Positions 9,217 to 18,302 are shown, counted from the first letter of the stretch. The stretch is 64,000 bases of DNA from Prevotella sp. (GCA_017619755.1 JAFZRU010000037.1:1-64000), one strand, 5' to 3'. The notes: generated from the sequence alone by a model not told the origin. A program made the numbers and translations.

Positions 9217-11679
9217 TCACCTCAACTCGGCGTTCAGTTTCGCCTTGAGGTTCTGTATCAGTTTGTTCATGATGGTTTCTATCTGCTTGTCCTGAAGTGT
9301 CCGCTGGTCGTCTTGGAGGATGAAATTGACGGCGTAGCTCTTCTTTCCGGCAGGCAGGTTCTTCCCCTCATACACGTCGAACAGTTCCACGCTCTTGAGG
9401 AGTTTCTTCTCCGTTGCCTTGGCCACCTGCTCAATTTGTGCGAATGGCACGTCCTTGTCGATGAGCAGTGCGAGGTCCCTGCTGACTGCGGGGAACTTGC
9501 AAATTTCAGAGAATTGCACTTTGTTTTTCTTCACCACCTTCATAAGGGCGGTCCAGTTGATGTCGGCGTAGAACACCTGCTGCTCCACCCCTGTTCGCTT
9601 GAGCATGGATGGTGCCACGATGCCGGTTTCCACCACCATTCTTCCTGCCCTGTTCTCCATGACGAGCGACTTGGAGAAGATGTCGCTGTCGCCCTCCTTG
9701 GTCACGAGCTGGCCGGGAGCGACTCCCACCCGTGCGAGGACGTTGTCGAGATACGCCTTGAGTTCATGGAAGGAACTATCCTCATTGGGATGCGCCCAAC
9801 TTCCGCTGACACGTTTACCCGTGAGCCACAAGGCGAGGTGATACTCCTCCTTGTAAGCCCTCATGGGGTCTTCGGCATTTTGTTTCTCCGGGTCGAACTG
9901 ATAGCAGTTTCCAAACTCGAAAAATCTGAGGTTGGGGTTCCTGCGGTTGACATTGTAGGCGATGCTTTCCAGTCCACCGAAAAGCATGGTCTGCCTCATG
10001 ACATTGAGGTCACTGCTCAGAGGATTCATAATGCGCACGAGATTCTCTGTCGGGAAAGCCTTCAGTTCGTCGTAATATGCCGCCTTTGTGAGCGAGTTGT
10101 TCATGATTTCGCAGAAGCCGCACCCCACGAGCTGCTCAGCCACGAGGTTGTGCATTTTGTGCTTCAGGTCCTCGTCACCCTTGATGACGAGAGAACTATT
10201 GAGCTGTGTAGGAATTTCCACATTATTATATCCATAGATGCGCAGAATGTCCTCCACGACATCGCACGGCCTTTGCACATCCACGCGATATGCCGGCACA
10301 CGCAATGTGAGAGCCTCAGCGGTCTCCTTCTCCACAACCATTTCGAGGCTTTGCACGATGCTCTTCACCGTCTCAGCAGGAATTTCCTTGCCAATGAGAG
10401 CGTTGACGTAGTCGTATTTCAGCTCCACGATGCTGTCGGGTATGGGGTTGGGATACACATCACAGATATCCATGGAAATCTTGCCTCCGGCAAGTTGCTT
10501 GCAAAGGATGGCCGCCTGCTTGAGAGCATAGATGATCCCGTTGGGATCCACTCCCCTCTCGAAACGGAAGGACGAGTCCGTGCTCAGGCCATGCCTTCTG
10601 GCGCTCTTCCTGATCCATGTGGGGTGGAAGTAAGCACTCTCGATGACAACGCTGTGCGTGGTCTCGTAGGTACCGCTTCCCTTTCCTCCGAAGACACCTG
10701 CAATACACATGGGCTCCTCCTCATTGCAGATGGCGAGGTCGTATGGGCCGAGGATGTGCTCCACACCGTCAAGTGTGACAAACTTGGTGCCTTCCGGCTG
10801 CGGCTTCACCACGATGTGATGCCCTTTGACCATGTCGGCGTCGAAAGTATGGAGAGGTTGTCCGTAGGCCATCATCACATAGTTGGTGATGTCCACGATG
10901 TTGTTGATGGGTCTCAAGCCTATGGTTGTGAGGTGGTTTTTGAGCCATTCAGGCGATTCCTTCACCTCGCACCCCGTGATGCTGACACAGGCATATCGCC
11001 GACAAGCCTCTGGTTGCTCGATGGTCACCTTGATGGGCAGCGACTGGTCGTCCACTTTGAACTCGTCGCACGAAGGACGATGGAGAGCCGTCTGATAGCC
11101 GTTTTGCTTGAGCCATGCATACAAATCTCGCGCCACACCCCAATGTGAGAGGGCGTCGGCGCGGTTGGCGGTGATGTCCACCTCGATGAGCCAGTCGCTC
11201 TCCAAGTGGTAGTATTGTGCCGCCGGCATTCCCACGGTGGCGTCCTCGGGCAGTACGATAATTCCATCGTGGCTTGTTCCCACGCCGATTTCGTCCTCGG
11301 CACAAATCATGCCACAGGACTCCACTCCGCGCAGTTTGGATTTCTTGATAACAAATTCCTTGTCTCCGTCATAAAGCACGCAGCCCAAGTCAGCCACGAT
11401 GACTTTCTGCCCCTCGGCCACGTTGGGTGCTCCGCATACGATTTGCGACGGGGCATCCTTCCCCAAGTCCACGGTGGTGACATGCAGGTGGTCGGAGTTG
11501 GGATGTGGCTCACAAGTGAGCACCTTTCCCACGTAAAGCCCCTTGAGCCCGCCCTTGATGGTTTGCACTTCCTCGAGTGCGCCCACCTCCAGTCCCTCGG
11601 ACGTAAGAGCGGCACACACTTCCTCCGGCGAGAGGTCGAAGTCAACGTATTCTTTCAGCCATTTAAGAGATATATTCAT
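9217..11679 (-). CDS. pheT: Phenylalanyl-tRNA synthetase beta subunit
   Basis: Beta chain of the alpha2-beta2 enzyme that charges tRNA-Phe. The 820-residue protein shows all usual parts: start MNISLKWLKEYVDFD, the EMAP-type tRNA-binding domain (about 40-155), the B3/4 editing domain, the B5 domain, the synthetase-like core (FRFERGVDPNG) and the C-terminal anticodon-binding FDX-ACB domain (PAVSRDLALLIDKDVPF). The alpha subunit gene is not in the window. A promoter with perfect boxes lies at 11713-11744. Confidence 0.97.
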   Translation of the reverse strand: MNISLKWLKEYVDFDLSPEEVCAALTSEGLEVGALEEVQTIKGGLKGLYVGKVLTCEPHPNSDHLHVTTVDLGKDAPSQIVCGAPNVAEGQKVIVADLGCVLYDGDKEFVIKKSKLRGVESCGMICAEDEIGVGTSHDGIIVLPEDATVGMPAAQYYHLESDWLIEVDITANRADALSHWGVARDLYAWLKQNGYQTALHRPSCDEFKVDDQSLPIKVTIEQPEACRRYACVSITGCEVKESPEWLKNHLTTIGLRPINNIVDITNYVMMAYGQPLHTFDADMVKGHHIVVKPQPEGTKFVTLDGVEHILGPYDLAICNEEEPMCIAGVFGGKGSGTYETTHSVVIESAYFHPTWIRKSARRHGLSTDSSFRFERGVDPNGIIYALKQAAILCKQLAGGKISMDICDVYPNPIPDSIVELKYDYVNALIGKEIPAETVKSIVQSLEMVVEKETAEALTLRVPAYRVDVQRPCDVVEDILRIYGYNNVEIPTQLNSSLVIKGDEDLKHKMHNLVAEQLVGCGFCEIMNNSLTKAAYYDELKAFPTENLVRIMNPLSSDLNVMRQTMLFGGLESIAYNVNRRNPNLRFFEFGNCYQFDPEKQNAEDPMRAYKEEYHLALWLTGKRVSGSWAHPNEDSSFHELKAYLDNVLARVGVAPGQLVTKEGDSDIFSKSLVMENRAGRMVVETGIVAPSMLKRTGVEQQVFYADINWTALMKVVKKNKVQFSEICKFPAVSRDLALLIDKDVPFAQIEQVAKATEKKLLKSVELFDVYEGKNLPAGKKSYAVNFILQDDQRTLQDKQIETIMNKLIQNLKAKLNAELR

Positions 11680-11712
11680 GCTGTCGTTGGTTTGATTTCA
11701 AAAAAATTCGTG

Positions 11713-11744
11713 CAAAATTACACAAATTTCATCAAAGCAGCAAA
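11713..11744 (-). promoter_or_regulatory. Promoter of pheT
   Basis: On the minus strand, TTTG (11741-11744) and TAATTTTG (11713-11720) are 20 bases apart, a full match to the Bacteroidota consensus. The pheT start follows 33 bases after the -7 box. Confidence 0.75.
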
Positions 11745-11768
11745 TAAATGGCTGTTTTTTTGGGATTG

Positions 11769-12395
11769 TCAGTCATCGCCCACGAGCGCCATGAGGTAGT
11801 CCACAGAGCCATTGAGACCAAATTTGCTGACATCGAGGGACACATCGTAGTTGCGTGCATCATACCACTCGCTTCCTGTGAACGTCTTTGTGTAGAGTTC
11901 CCTTGTGTAGTCGTTGTCCACGATCATCAGTTTGGCATCGTCGGCAGAGACACCATATTTCTCCACAATCCTGCGAATGCGTTTCTCTTCAGGGCTGTGA
12001 ATGAAAATCTTCAGCGAGTTGGGATGGTCCTTGAAGATGTCAAAAGCACACCGCCCGATGACAACACACGACTCCTCCGCAGCAATCTGCTTGATGACGG
12101 ATGCTTGCGCCTCAAACAGTTCATGCGAGGTGATTTCCGGTCCGAGGTCCTGGTAGTGGTTGTCAATCATGTATGAGCGGTAGAACTGTGTGAAGTCGTC
12201 CCACCATGACATGTTTCTCGCCTCGAGTTTCTTGACGACCTCCTGGTCGATGGCGAATTTTCTTGCCACGGCCTCGAGAATTTGCTTGTCGAGCAGTTTC
12301 ACCCCAAGCCTCTCTGCGATGGCCGCTCCCACCTCATGGCCGCCAGTGCCAAACTGGCGGTTGATGGTAATGACGAATTTCTCGTGTTTATTCAT
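11769..12395 (-). CDS. Cytidylate-kinase-like protein
   Basis: A 208-residue nucleotide-kinase-fold protein of the cytidylate-kinase-like family, widespread in Bacteroidota and distinct from the true Cmk. The N-terminus FVITINRQFGTGGHEVGAAIAERLG carries a modified P-loop (residues about 11-20). The lid part is basic (SPEEKRIRRIVEKYG), and VVIGRCAFDIFKDH follows the usual 'GR..' pattern. It should transfer phosphate from ATP, but the substrate is not established. It has its own promoter at 12429-12460 and no obvious partner gene. Confidence 0.8.
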   Translation of the reverse strand: MNKHEKFVITINRQFGTGGHEVGAAIAERLGVKLLDKQILEAVARKFAIDQEVVKKLEARNMSWWDDFTQFYRSYMIDNHYQDLGPEITSHELFEAQASVIKQIAAEESCVVIGRCAFDIFKDHPNSLKIFIHSPEEKRIRRIVEKYGVSADDAKLMIVDNDYTRELYTKTFTGSEWYDARNYDVSLDVSKFGLNGSVDYLMALVGDD

Positions 12396-12428
12396 AATAC
12401 GAAAAGTATTGATTTTCTAACTATGTTG

Positions 12429-12460
12429 CGAAGATACGAAAAAAGTTGGACACATGCAAA
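12429..12460 (-). promoter_or_regulatory. Promoter of the cytidylate-kinase-like gene
   Basis: On the minus strand, TTTG (12457-12460) and TATCTTCG (12429-12436) are 20 bases apart. The -7 box differs from the consensus at one position. Confidence 0.6.
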
Positions 12461-12557
12461 TTTTCGGGTGAAATTTGGCCAAGATAACAGAAAAAGGGCG
12501 TTGTAGAACGTCAAAAACAGAAAAAAAACGCTCCAAATTCAAACAAAAAAGCAAAAA

Positions 12558-12589
12558 TGTGTATTATTCGTAAAAAATGATTATCTTTG
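12558..12589 (+). promoter_or_regulatory. Promoter of the zinc metallopeptidase gene
   Basis: TATCTTTG (12582-12589) is a perfect -7 box. TGTG at 12558-12561 stands at the right distance (20 bases) as an imperfect -33 box. The start codon lies 25 bases downstream. Confidence 0.55.
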
Positions 12590-12614
12590 CATCAAACTAA
12601 CAAAACTATTTATT

Positions 12615-13484
12615 ATGGATCTTGACGGAAGAAGAGAGAGTGAGAATTTTGAGGACCGCCGAGGTATGAGCGGCGCCACCATGGCCGGCATGGGCATAGG
12701 CGGCATGATCATCATTGGTTTGATCACGCTGCTGATGGGTGGCAATCCTCTTGACGTTATTCAACAGACCGGTGGTCTTGGGAGCATGACCGGCTCCCAG
12801 GAGGAAGCTACGGAGCAAACCTACTCTCCTGAGGAGGAGGCGCAGGTGAAGTTCTGCAAGCAAATCTTGGCGAGCACGGAGGATGTGTGGTCTGCCGTGT
12901 TCCGCAAGGAATTCAATGCCGAGTACACCCCTCCCACGCTGGTGATATTCAAGAACAGCGTTCAAACGAACTGCGGCGGTGCCACTTCGGCTGTTGGACC
13001 GTTCTACTGCTCTGCTGACCAAAAGCTTTACCTTGACCTGGCGTTCTTCAAGCAGATGGAGACGCAGCTGAAGTCGGGCGGCGACTTTGCCAGAGCCTAC
13101 GTCATCGCCCATGAGGTGGGACACCACGTGGAGAACCTAGTTGGCATCTTGGGCAAGGCCCACTCACAGATGCAGCGTTTGAACTCTGCCCAGTCCAACC
13201 AAATCAGCGTTCGCTTGGAGCTGCTTGCCGATTATTACGCCGGCGTGTGGGCTCACTATGAGGACGAGGCTTTCGGCTCGTTGGACGAGACGGACATGAG
13301 GGAGGCCATCAACTGCGCCCAGCACATTGGCGACAACTACCTCCAGGAGCAGGCGCAAGGTTATTCCCAGCCAGAGTCATTCACCCACGGCACCTCCGAC
13401 CAACGCATGCGCTGGCTCAAGAGAGGCTATCAGACGGGTGACATGCGCACCACCACCTTCTCTGGCAGCTACAACGACTTGTAA
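12615..13484 (+). CDS. Neutral zinc metallopeptidase, YpfJ family (PF04228)
   Basis: A 289-residue membrane-anchored putative protease. It starts with a charged segment (MDLDGRRESENFEDRRG), followed by one membrane helix (MGIGGMIIIGLITLLMG, about 25-42). The catalytic HEVGHH zinc motif is at about 166-171, preceded by YVIA. Downstream blocks LELLADYYAGVWAH and QRMRWLKRGYQTGD are typical of the family. The start MDLDGRR is typical. The biological substrate is not known. A tandem repeat starts directly at its stop codon and a large hairpin follows. Confidence 0.9.
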   Translation: MDLDGRRESENFEDRRGMSGATMAGMGIGGMIIIGLITLLMGGNPLDVIQQTGGLGSMTGSQEEATEQTYSPEEEAQVKFCKQILASTEDVWSAVFRKEFNAEYTPPTLVIFKNSVQTNCGGATSAVGPFYCSADQKLYLDLAFFKQMETQLKSGGDFARAYVIAHEVGHHVENLVGILGKAHSQMQRLNSAQSNQISVRLELLADYYAGVWAHYEDEAFGSLDETDMREAINCAQHIGDNYLQEQAQGYSQPESFTHGTSDQRMRWLKRGYQTGDMRTTTFSGSYNDL

Positions 13485-13520
13485 GACCTTAAAGTCCTTA
13501 AGGTCCTTAAAGTCTTTAAG
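13485..13520. repeat. Four-copy 9-base tandem array directly after a stop codon
   Basis: Units GACCTTAAA, GTCCTTAAG, GTCCTTAAA and GTCTTTAAG follow without gap, beginning at the base after the TAA of the metallopeptidase gene. The unit belongs to the same family as those at 5042, 34401 and 36808. The CTTAAG cores are self-complementary, so the array can also fold. Confidence 0.75.
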
Positions 13521-13530
13521 GTCACTTTTG

Positions 13531-13598
13531 CAATCGTCATTGCAGAAAAGACATCCTGGCAAACCATGGCCACGATGTCCTTTCTGCAATGACGATTG
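13531..13598. repeat. Large 25-base inverted repeat between convergent genes
   Basis: Bases 13531-13555 pair with 13574-13598 with one mismatch in 25 (a possible G-U pair), and TGGC at 13557-13560 can extend the stem against 13569-13572. The loop is about eight bases. It lies between the converging metallopeptidase and FAD-oxidoreductase genes. No adjacent long T-run is present, although CTTTTG stands on the left and ACTTTTG on the right. It may be a two-way terminator or a REP/MITE-like element. Confidence 0.7.
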
Positions 13599-13639
13599 TC
13601 AACTTTTGAGCTATAAGATTACACCTTAATATATTAACC

Positions 13640-15208
13640 TTAAAGCTCTATTCCCAAATATCTCGCACAACTTTCCGCACACCGCTCGCCATCGATGCCA
13701 GCCGACACGATGCCGCCGGCATAGCCTGCCCCCTCGCCACAGGGAAACAAGCCGCGAAGCCGTATGTGCTGCAAGTTTTCACGATTGCGAACAATTCTCA
13801 CTGGTGAAGAAGTGCGGGTTTCCACTGCGATAAGCACCGCCTCGTTGGTGAGGAACCCCTTGCTGTTTTTTCCGAAAACTTGAAATCCTTTCCTCAGTCT
13901 GCCAGCCACCTCTTGTGGAAGGCATTCGTGAAGCGGACTATTTACCAGCCCCGGGGCGTATGAGGAATGGGGCAAGTCATGACTTGTCCTTCCTTTGACA
14001 AAATCCTCCATTCGCTGCGCTGGAGCCGTCTGCCGCTTTCCTCCATGGAGCCAGCAGTCATGTTCGATGCGCTCTTGCAGTTCCATCATCCTCAGCGGAC
14101 TGTTGCCTTCCACATCCTCCTCTCTGATTTCCACCACCATTCCGCTGTTCGACCATTTGGTGCCCCTATTGCTGGGGCTCATCCCGTTGACGACTATCTG
14201 TCCGGGGCCTGTTGCCGCTGGAATGACGAAGCCACCGGGGCACATGCAGAAAGAATAGACCCCCCTTCCATCCACCTGTGTGACAAAGCTGTATTCAGCC
14301 GCAGGGAGATACTTGCCCCTCCCTTCCCGGCTATGGTATTGTATTTGGTCGATGAGGTGCGCCGGATGTTCGAGCCTCACTCCCATGGCCAGTCCCTTGG
14401 CCTCCACCTCCACACCGGCGTGAGCCAAGTATCGATAGACGTCGCGTGCTGAATGCCCGGTGGCAAGTATGACCGGCCCATTGAAGACAAGTTGCCGGTT
14501 GGTGGGCAGATGGACGGCTTCCACGCCAGTCACCTCGTCCCCCTTGAGGAGCAGCCTTGTCATCTTCGTCTGGTGGTGCACCTCCCCTCCACATTGCAGG
14601 ATGGTGTCTCGCATGGCAGCGATGACTTTTGGTAGTTTGTCGGTGCCGATGTGCGGGTGAGCGTCGGCCAGGATGTCGGTTGATGCCCCATGCTGACAGA
14701 AAACGCTGAGGATTTTCTCCACATTTCCCCGTTTCTTGGAGCGGGTGTAGAGTTTCCCGTCTGAATAGGCCCCTGCGCCTCCCTCCCCGAAACAGTAGTT
14801 GCTCTCCCCATCCACCTTCTGTTCCCGTGTGATGGCCGCCAAGTCTCGTTTGCGTTCCGACACGTTCTTTCCCCTCTCTATGACAACAGGACGCACTCCA
14901 AGTTCTATCAGCCGGAGCGCGGCGAAGAGTCCGCCTGGCCCCTCCCCCACGACGACGGCTTCAGGTGCATCGGAAACATCGGGGTATGTGATGCGTGTGA
15001 AAACATCTTCCGCCGGTTCCTCGTTGACATAAACCCTCAGGGTGAGGTTGACATAGATGGTGCGCTGACGGGCGTCGATGCTTCTCCGCAGCACGCGGAT
15101 GTGGGTAATAGTGCGCTCGTCAATGGCCAGTTCACCTGCCACCACCTCCCCAAGTGCTTTTCCCGAGGCTTGATGCGGCTGTACTCTTAATTGTAACTCC
15201 TTGGTCAT
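13640..15208 (-). CDS. FAD-dependent oxidoreductase of unknown substrate
   Basis: A 522-residue flavoprotein. After about 80 residues of an alpha/beta leader (ITHIRVLRRSIDAR), the dinucleotide-binding motif VVGEGPGGLFAALRL occurs at 86-100, followed by ERGKNVSERKRD and the FGEGGAGAYSDGKLYTR block that defines this uncharacterised NAD(P)/FAD-dependent dehydrogenase family. A C-terminal GLFPCGEGAGYAGGIVSAGIDG block binds the FAD again. No signal peptide is seen, so it is cytoplasmic. It follows the glycosyltransferase gene by 26 bases on the same strand, but no functional link is evident. Confidence 0.85.
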   Translation of the reverse strand: MTKELQLRVQPHQASGKALGEVVAGELAIDERTITHIRVLRRSIDARQRTIYVNLTLRVYVNEEPAEDVFTRITYPDVSDAPEAVVVGEGPGGLFAALRLIELGVRPVVIERGKNVSERKRDLAAITREQKVDGESNYCFGEGGAGAYSDGKLYTRSKKRGNVEKILSVFCQHGASTDILADAHPHIGTDKLPKVIAAMRDTILQCGGEVHHQTKMTRLLLKGDEVTGVEAVHLPTNRQLVFNGPVILATGHSARDVYRYLAHAGVEVEAKGLAMGVRLEHPAHLIDQIQYHSREGRGKYLPAAEYSFVTQVDGRGVYSFCMCPGGFVIPAATGPGQIVVNGMSPSNRGTKWSNSGMVVEIREEDVEGNSPLRMMELQERIEHDCWLHGGKRQTAPAQRMEDFVKGRTSHDLPHSSYAPGLVNSPLHECLPQEVAGRLRKGFQVFGKNSKGFLTNEAVLIAVETRTSSPVRIVRNRENLQHIRLRGLFPCGEGAGYAGGIVSAGIDGERCAESCARYLGIEL

Positions 15209-15234
15209 AATGGTGGTGGTTAGACAATGTCTTT

Positions 15235-16374
15235 TTATTTTCCAAGCACGTTGCGGTAAATGTCAGCTACTTGCGCGGCGGTGTCAGTTCCCAAAAAACG
15301 GCGGATGTATCGGCTGCTGGCGGCGATGCACTGCTCCCGACCAAGTGCGCCCCGGAGGGAGGCGACAAGGGCCTCCGCCATGGCTCCCACATCGTCGGGG
15401 TGGACGTAGAGGCAATCCGGTCCTCCGGCTTCCTCCAAGCATGAGCCTGTGCAGGCCACGACGGGAAGGCCACACCCCACGGCTTCGATGATGGGAATGC
15501 CAAACCCCTCGTATCGAGAAGGATAGACAAAAGCCTCCGCCTCTTGGTAGATGGCATGTAGTTCTTCATCACTCACGCCGTGGAGGATCTTCACCCTCTC
15601 ACCCAATCCATGGCTGTCGGCGTATTCCCTTACCTTCTTGGCGTATGGCGTAGCCTTTCCCACAATGATGAGTTGCACGTCTTGGGGAATATAGGCCAAA
15701 GCCTTGACAGCGAGGAGGACGTTTTTCCGTTCCTCCACGGAACCAACATTAAGAATGTATCTCTTCGGAAGCGCATACTTTTTCCGCACTTTCTCCACCA
15801 CCTCCTGTTTCACGCTGCCATGGTATCGCTGTGCAAAACTCTGATAAATCACCTCAATTTTGCTCTCCTCCACACCACCTAACTCCATGATGTCGCGCTT
15901 GGTACATTCGCTGATGGCGATGATTTTGTCCGCCTCCCTGCAAGCGTGTCGGAATTTCCATTCGTAGATGGCCACATCCCATAGGTGATAGTATTCGGGG
16001 TGTCGCATAAAGATGAGGTCATGGATGGTGACAACACTTTTGATTCCAGCCTTTTGCAGGCCGAAAGGCAGTTCTCCCGTAAGGCCGTGGTAAAGAGCCA
16101 CTCCATCTCGGCGCAAGTCATCCACCAGTCCCCGCTGTCGCCACCACCACTTTCCCACCATTGGCCATGTGCGTCCGGGGGTGACGAGGCGGCATCGGTC
16201 ATCCTCCGGCAGTTGGTTTCGCAGGTCTTCGGCACCGAGGGTCGGTGCATAGAGAGCGAACGAGAAATCCTGTGCACTTTCAACGAGGTCGCGCACCAGC
16301 GTTCGCCCGTAGTTGCCCAGTCCTGTTCGGTTGTTGACGATGCGCTTGGCATCCATTCCTATCAGTGTCATCAT
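15235..16374 (-). CDS. Glycosyltransferase family 4/1 (GT-B fold)
   Basis: A 379-residue GT-B glycosyltransferase, probably working on LPS or another surface glycan at the inner membrane. The N-terminal domain has the RIVNNRTGLGNYGRTLVRDL acceptor loop. The C-terminal donor domain has NVGSVEERKNVLLAVKAL and the family motif YPSRYEGFGIPIIEAVGCG (E-x7-E type). It follows the LPS-kinase-like gene by 30 bases, supporting a role in LPS core building. The sugars transferred cannot be read from the sequence. Start: MMTLIG, where either Met could be used. Confidence 0.85.
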   Translation of the reverse strand: MMTLIGMDAKRIVNNRTGLGNYGRTLVRDLVESAQDFSFALYAPTLGAEDLRNQLPEDDRCRLVTPGRTWPMVGKWWWRQRGLVDDLRRDGVALYHGLTGELPFGLQKAGIKSVVTIHDLIFMRHPEYYHLWDVAIYEWKFRHACREADKIIAISECTKRDIMELGGVEESKIEVIYQSFAQRYHGSVKQEVVEKVRKKYALPKRYILNVGSVEERKNVLLAVKALAYIPQDVQLIIVGKATPYAKKVREYADSHGLGERVKILHGVSDEELHAIYQEAEAFVYPSRYEGFGIPIIEAVGCGLPVVACTGSCLEEAGGPDCLYVHPDDVGAMAEALVASLRGALGREQCIAASSRYIRRFLGTDTAAQVADIYRNVLGK

Positions 16375-16404
16375 CTCGGATTTAAAGAGGTGTTTAGACA
16401 GCAG

Positions 16405-17166
16405 TTATGACCTAAGCCATCTGAAGAGAAGCCATTTCTTCATCAGTTTTTTTCTCACCCTGGAAAAGTTGTGCCTTTTCTTGATGGAGTAGAGCGTTTT
16501 TAGTTCTTTCTCCCCCATCCCCCGCATTTCGATGTAATGGTGGGCCACGAAGTCGAAGAGATCCTCCTTGTAAGTGAAGCGCGTGATGTTTTCCAAGCAC
16601 TCGTGGAGCGGCGGCCATCCCTCCCGGAAATGCATGCGGTTGATGTCGATGAGGGAGAAGCGGATATCCTCCCCTCCCCTGTCGTCATACTGCACGTTGG
16701 TGGAGTTAAGGTCATCGTGTAGCACGCCCTTTTTATGGAGCGAGACAGCATAGGCGGCGAAAGCCTTTGCCAACCGCTTGTCGAATTGTTGCGGCCATTC
16801 GAGGAGTTTGCGTATGGGTGGGTTGTCGTCCACGCCTGTCACCAAGAAGCTGTCCTCAAGCAATCCCCAGCGCTTGATTTCAAGAAAGGCGATGTTGACA
16901 GGAGTGGAAAAACCCAATTCGAGGAGTTTTCCTCCGTTGTAATACGCCCTTTCCGCCTTTCCCTTTTTAAAAAAAGTGTATGCCACTTTCTGGATGAAAT
17001 TAGGCCGTCGGAACCGCTTCACCACCACCGTCTCCCCTCCGACGGTGATTTTCTTGATTTTGTTGCGGTCATCGTAGATGAGCGTTCCCTCCTGGTCGAA
17101 GCGCAACGGCAATGCACTGACAAAATCTCTCAGGTGTTCGTAGGCGGGGTTGATTTCCATTCTCAT
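16405..17166 (-). CDS. Lipopolysaccharide-kinase-like protein (InaA/RfaP/KdkA type)
   Basis: A 253-residue protein-kinase-like fold enzyme expected to phosphorylate a Kdo or heptose in LPS core at the cytoplasmic side. Visible features: the ATP-binding lysine in ETVVVKRF (about K50), the catalytic loop LHDDLNSTN (about 149-157, D for the usual G in HGDLN), and the metal-binding Asp in SLIDINR (about 174). The C-terminus is very basic (KKRHNFSRVRKKLMKKW), fitting membrane contact. Its ATG overlaps the stop of the upstream lipoprotein gene by four bases (ATGA), so translation is likely coupled. Confidence 0.8.
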   Translation of the reverse strand: MRMEINPAYEHLRDFVSALPLRFDQEGTLIYDDRNKIKKITVGGETVVVKRFRRPNFIQKVAYTFFKKGKAERAYYNGGKLLELGFSTPVNIAFLEIKRWGLLEDSFLVTGVDDNPPIRKLLEWPQQFDKRLAKAFAAYAVSLHKKGVLHDDLNSTNVQYDDRGGEDIRFSLIDINRMHFREGWPPLHECLENITRFTYKEDLFDFVAHHYIEMRGMGEKELKTLYSIKKRHNFSRVRKKLMKKWLLFRWLRS

Positions 17167-17681
17167 GGCACATTGTTTCGCTTAAGTGAATAAACAGACG
17201 TCTCAAGGAGGTCGGAACTGACAAACGTGGCATTGAACTGGCTTTCAGTCAATTCGTATTGGGTTGCCGTCCTTTTCGTTCCTTCGACATCCTTGATGAC
17301 AATGGCGTCTTTGGCATCGACATACCAAGTGAAAGGCATCCACCACACCACTTTTCCATCTTCGCTGATGGTTTCCTTTCCTTTGCCGTTGACCGCTCTT
17401 TCCGCGAAAGGTTGGAAGACCATCACCACGTCATCATAACTTTTTGTGACAGGTTGGTTGGTATGACTGTCCACATAGTCGGTCACCATACTTCCTTTCC
17501 ATTCCCCCGTCAGCAGTTCCGCCGTTTGATGGAGACTGTCATTTCCTTCCGGGACGTAGGGGTCTTCGTCGATGTCTCCATCCCATTCCGCAGGATTGTC
17601 ATAATGCAAGTCCTCCCGCTCACATCCCATGGATGCGAACGAGAGGAAACCTGCTAATAACATAACGGCGGTATGTCTCAT
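17163..17681 (-). CDS. Lipoprotein of unknown function
   Basis: A 172-residue protein with a signal peptide and a Cys after SFASMG (about residue 20), so a probable lipoprotein. The mature N-terminus is very acidic (EWDGDIDEDPYVPEGND). The rest looks like a small beta-barrel, lipocalin-like fold (LLTGEWKGSMVTDYVD, VVWWMPFTWYVD). No known family was recognised. It follows the next lipoprotein gene by six bases and overlaps the LPS-kinase gene, so the three form one transcript. Confidence 0.65.
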   Translation of the reverse strand: MRHTAVMLLAGFLSFASMGCEREDLHYDNPAEWDGDIDEDPYVPEGNDSLHQTAELLTGEWKGSMVTDYVDSHTNQPVTKSYDDVVMVFQPFAERAVNGKGKETISEDGKVVWWMPFTWYVDAKDAIVIKDVEGTKRTATQYELTESQFNATFVSSDLLETSVYSLKRNNVP

Positions 17682-17687
17682 GCGTTG

Positions 17688-18302
17688 CTATTGGTTGAAG
17701 CGGAAGACGCGTTTCGGCTTGTGGCTCTTGTTTTCAGTGGCGGCAGGAGCCTTGTCGTTGTCCACCAAGTCGTCGTCATCCTGCATGGAGACGAAATTGG
17801 AATAATAGTAACTGTCGTAGTAGTAGTCATATCCCCAATGGCTGTAACTGTTCCAATTGGGCGAAGAGACGTGGTAGAGTTCGAATTCGTTGCGTGAACC
17901 GTCGCGCCATGAGATGTACCCCCTGAAACGGTCGTCGTTGAGCGAATAGTTGTAGATATCCACATAGTCGTCGTCTTCCACGAAATAGATGCGGATTCTT
18001 CCCATGTCCACCTTCCACTCTATGTGGCTGGCCACACGGTTGGTGCCGCCCCAGTAATTGTCCTCATAATAGTCCACCCAGTAACCTGTTCCGGAGGAAT
18101 AGCGGTAGGGATCCTTGAGGAAGCACACCTCGGTGTAGGAGGCGTTGACGGAATAGGTGCCCCAGTCGGCATACACATACATATTGCCACGCCATGTACC
18201 CTCGAGGGTTCTTGCGATTTCGTCGTCATCGTCGCAGCTGGTGAAAGAGAAGGCGAGCATGGCCATCATCATCCAGGCCAAAGTTTTTGTAAAAGTCTTC
18301 AT
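17688..18302 (-). CDS. Tyrosine-rich lipoprotein of unknown function
   Basis: A 204-residue protein whose signal peptide ends with the lipobox FTSC followed by DDDDE, an acidic patch resembling Bacteroidota signals for surface lipoproteins. The mature part starts LEGTWRGNMYVYADWG, a lipocalin-like opening shared with the next gene, and includes a striking Tyr-rich stretch (YDYYYDSYYYSNF, about 160-172). It ends with a Lys/Arg-rich tail. The function is unknown. It is the first gene of the lipoprotein / LPS-kinase / glycosyltransferase run and has its own promoter. Confidence 0.65.
   Translation of the reverse strand: MKTFTKTLAWMMMAMLAFSFTSCDDDDEIARTLEGTWRGNMYVYADWGTYSVNASYTEVCFLKDPYRYSSGTGYWVDYYEDNYWGGTNRVASHIEWKVDMGRIRIYFVEDDDYVDIYNYSLNDDRFRGYISWRDGSRNEFELYHVSSPNWNSYSHWGYDYYYDSYYYSNFVSMQDDDDLVDNDKAPAATENKSHKPKRVFRFNQ

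Noticed and set aside
9214..11148. Open frame of 644 codons antisense to pheT
   Set aside because: It covers pheT, which is complete and conserved. The antisense peptide shows no domain.
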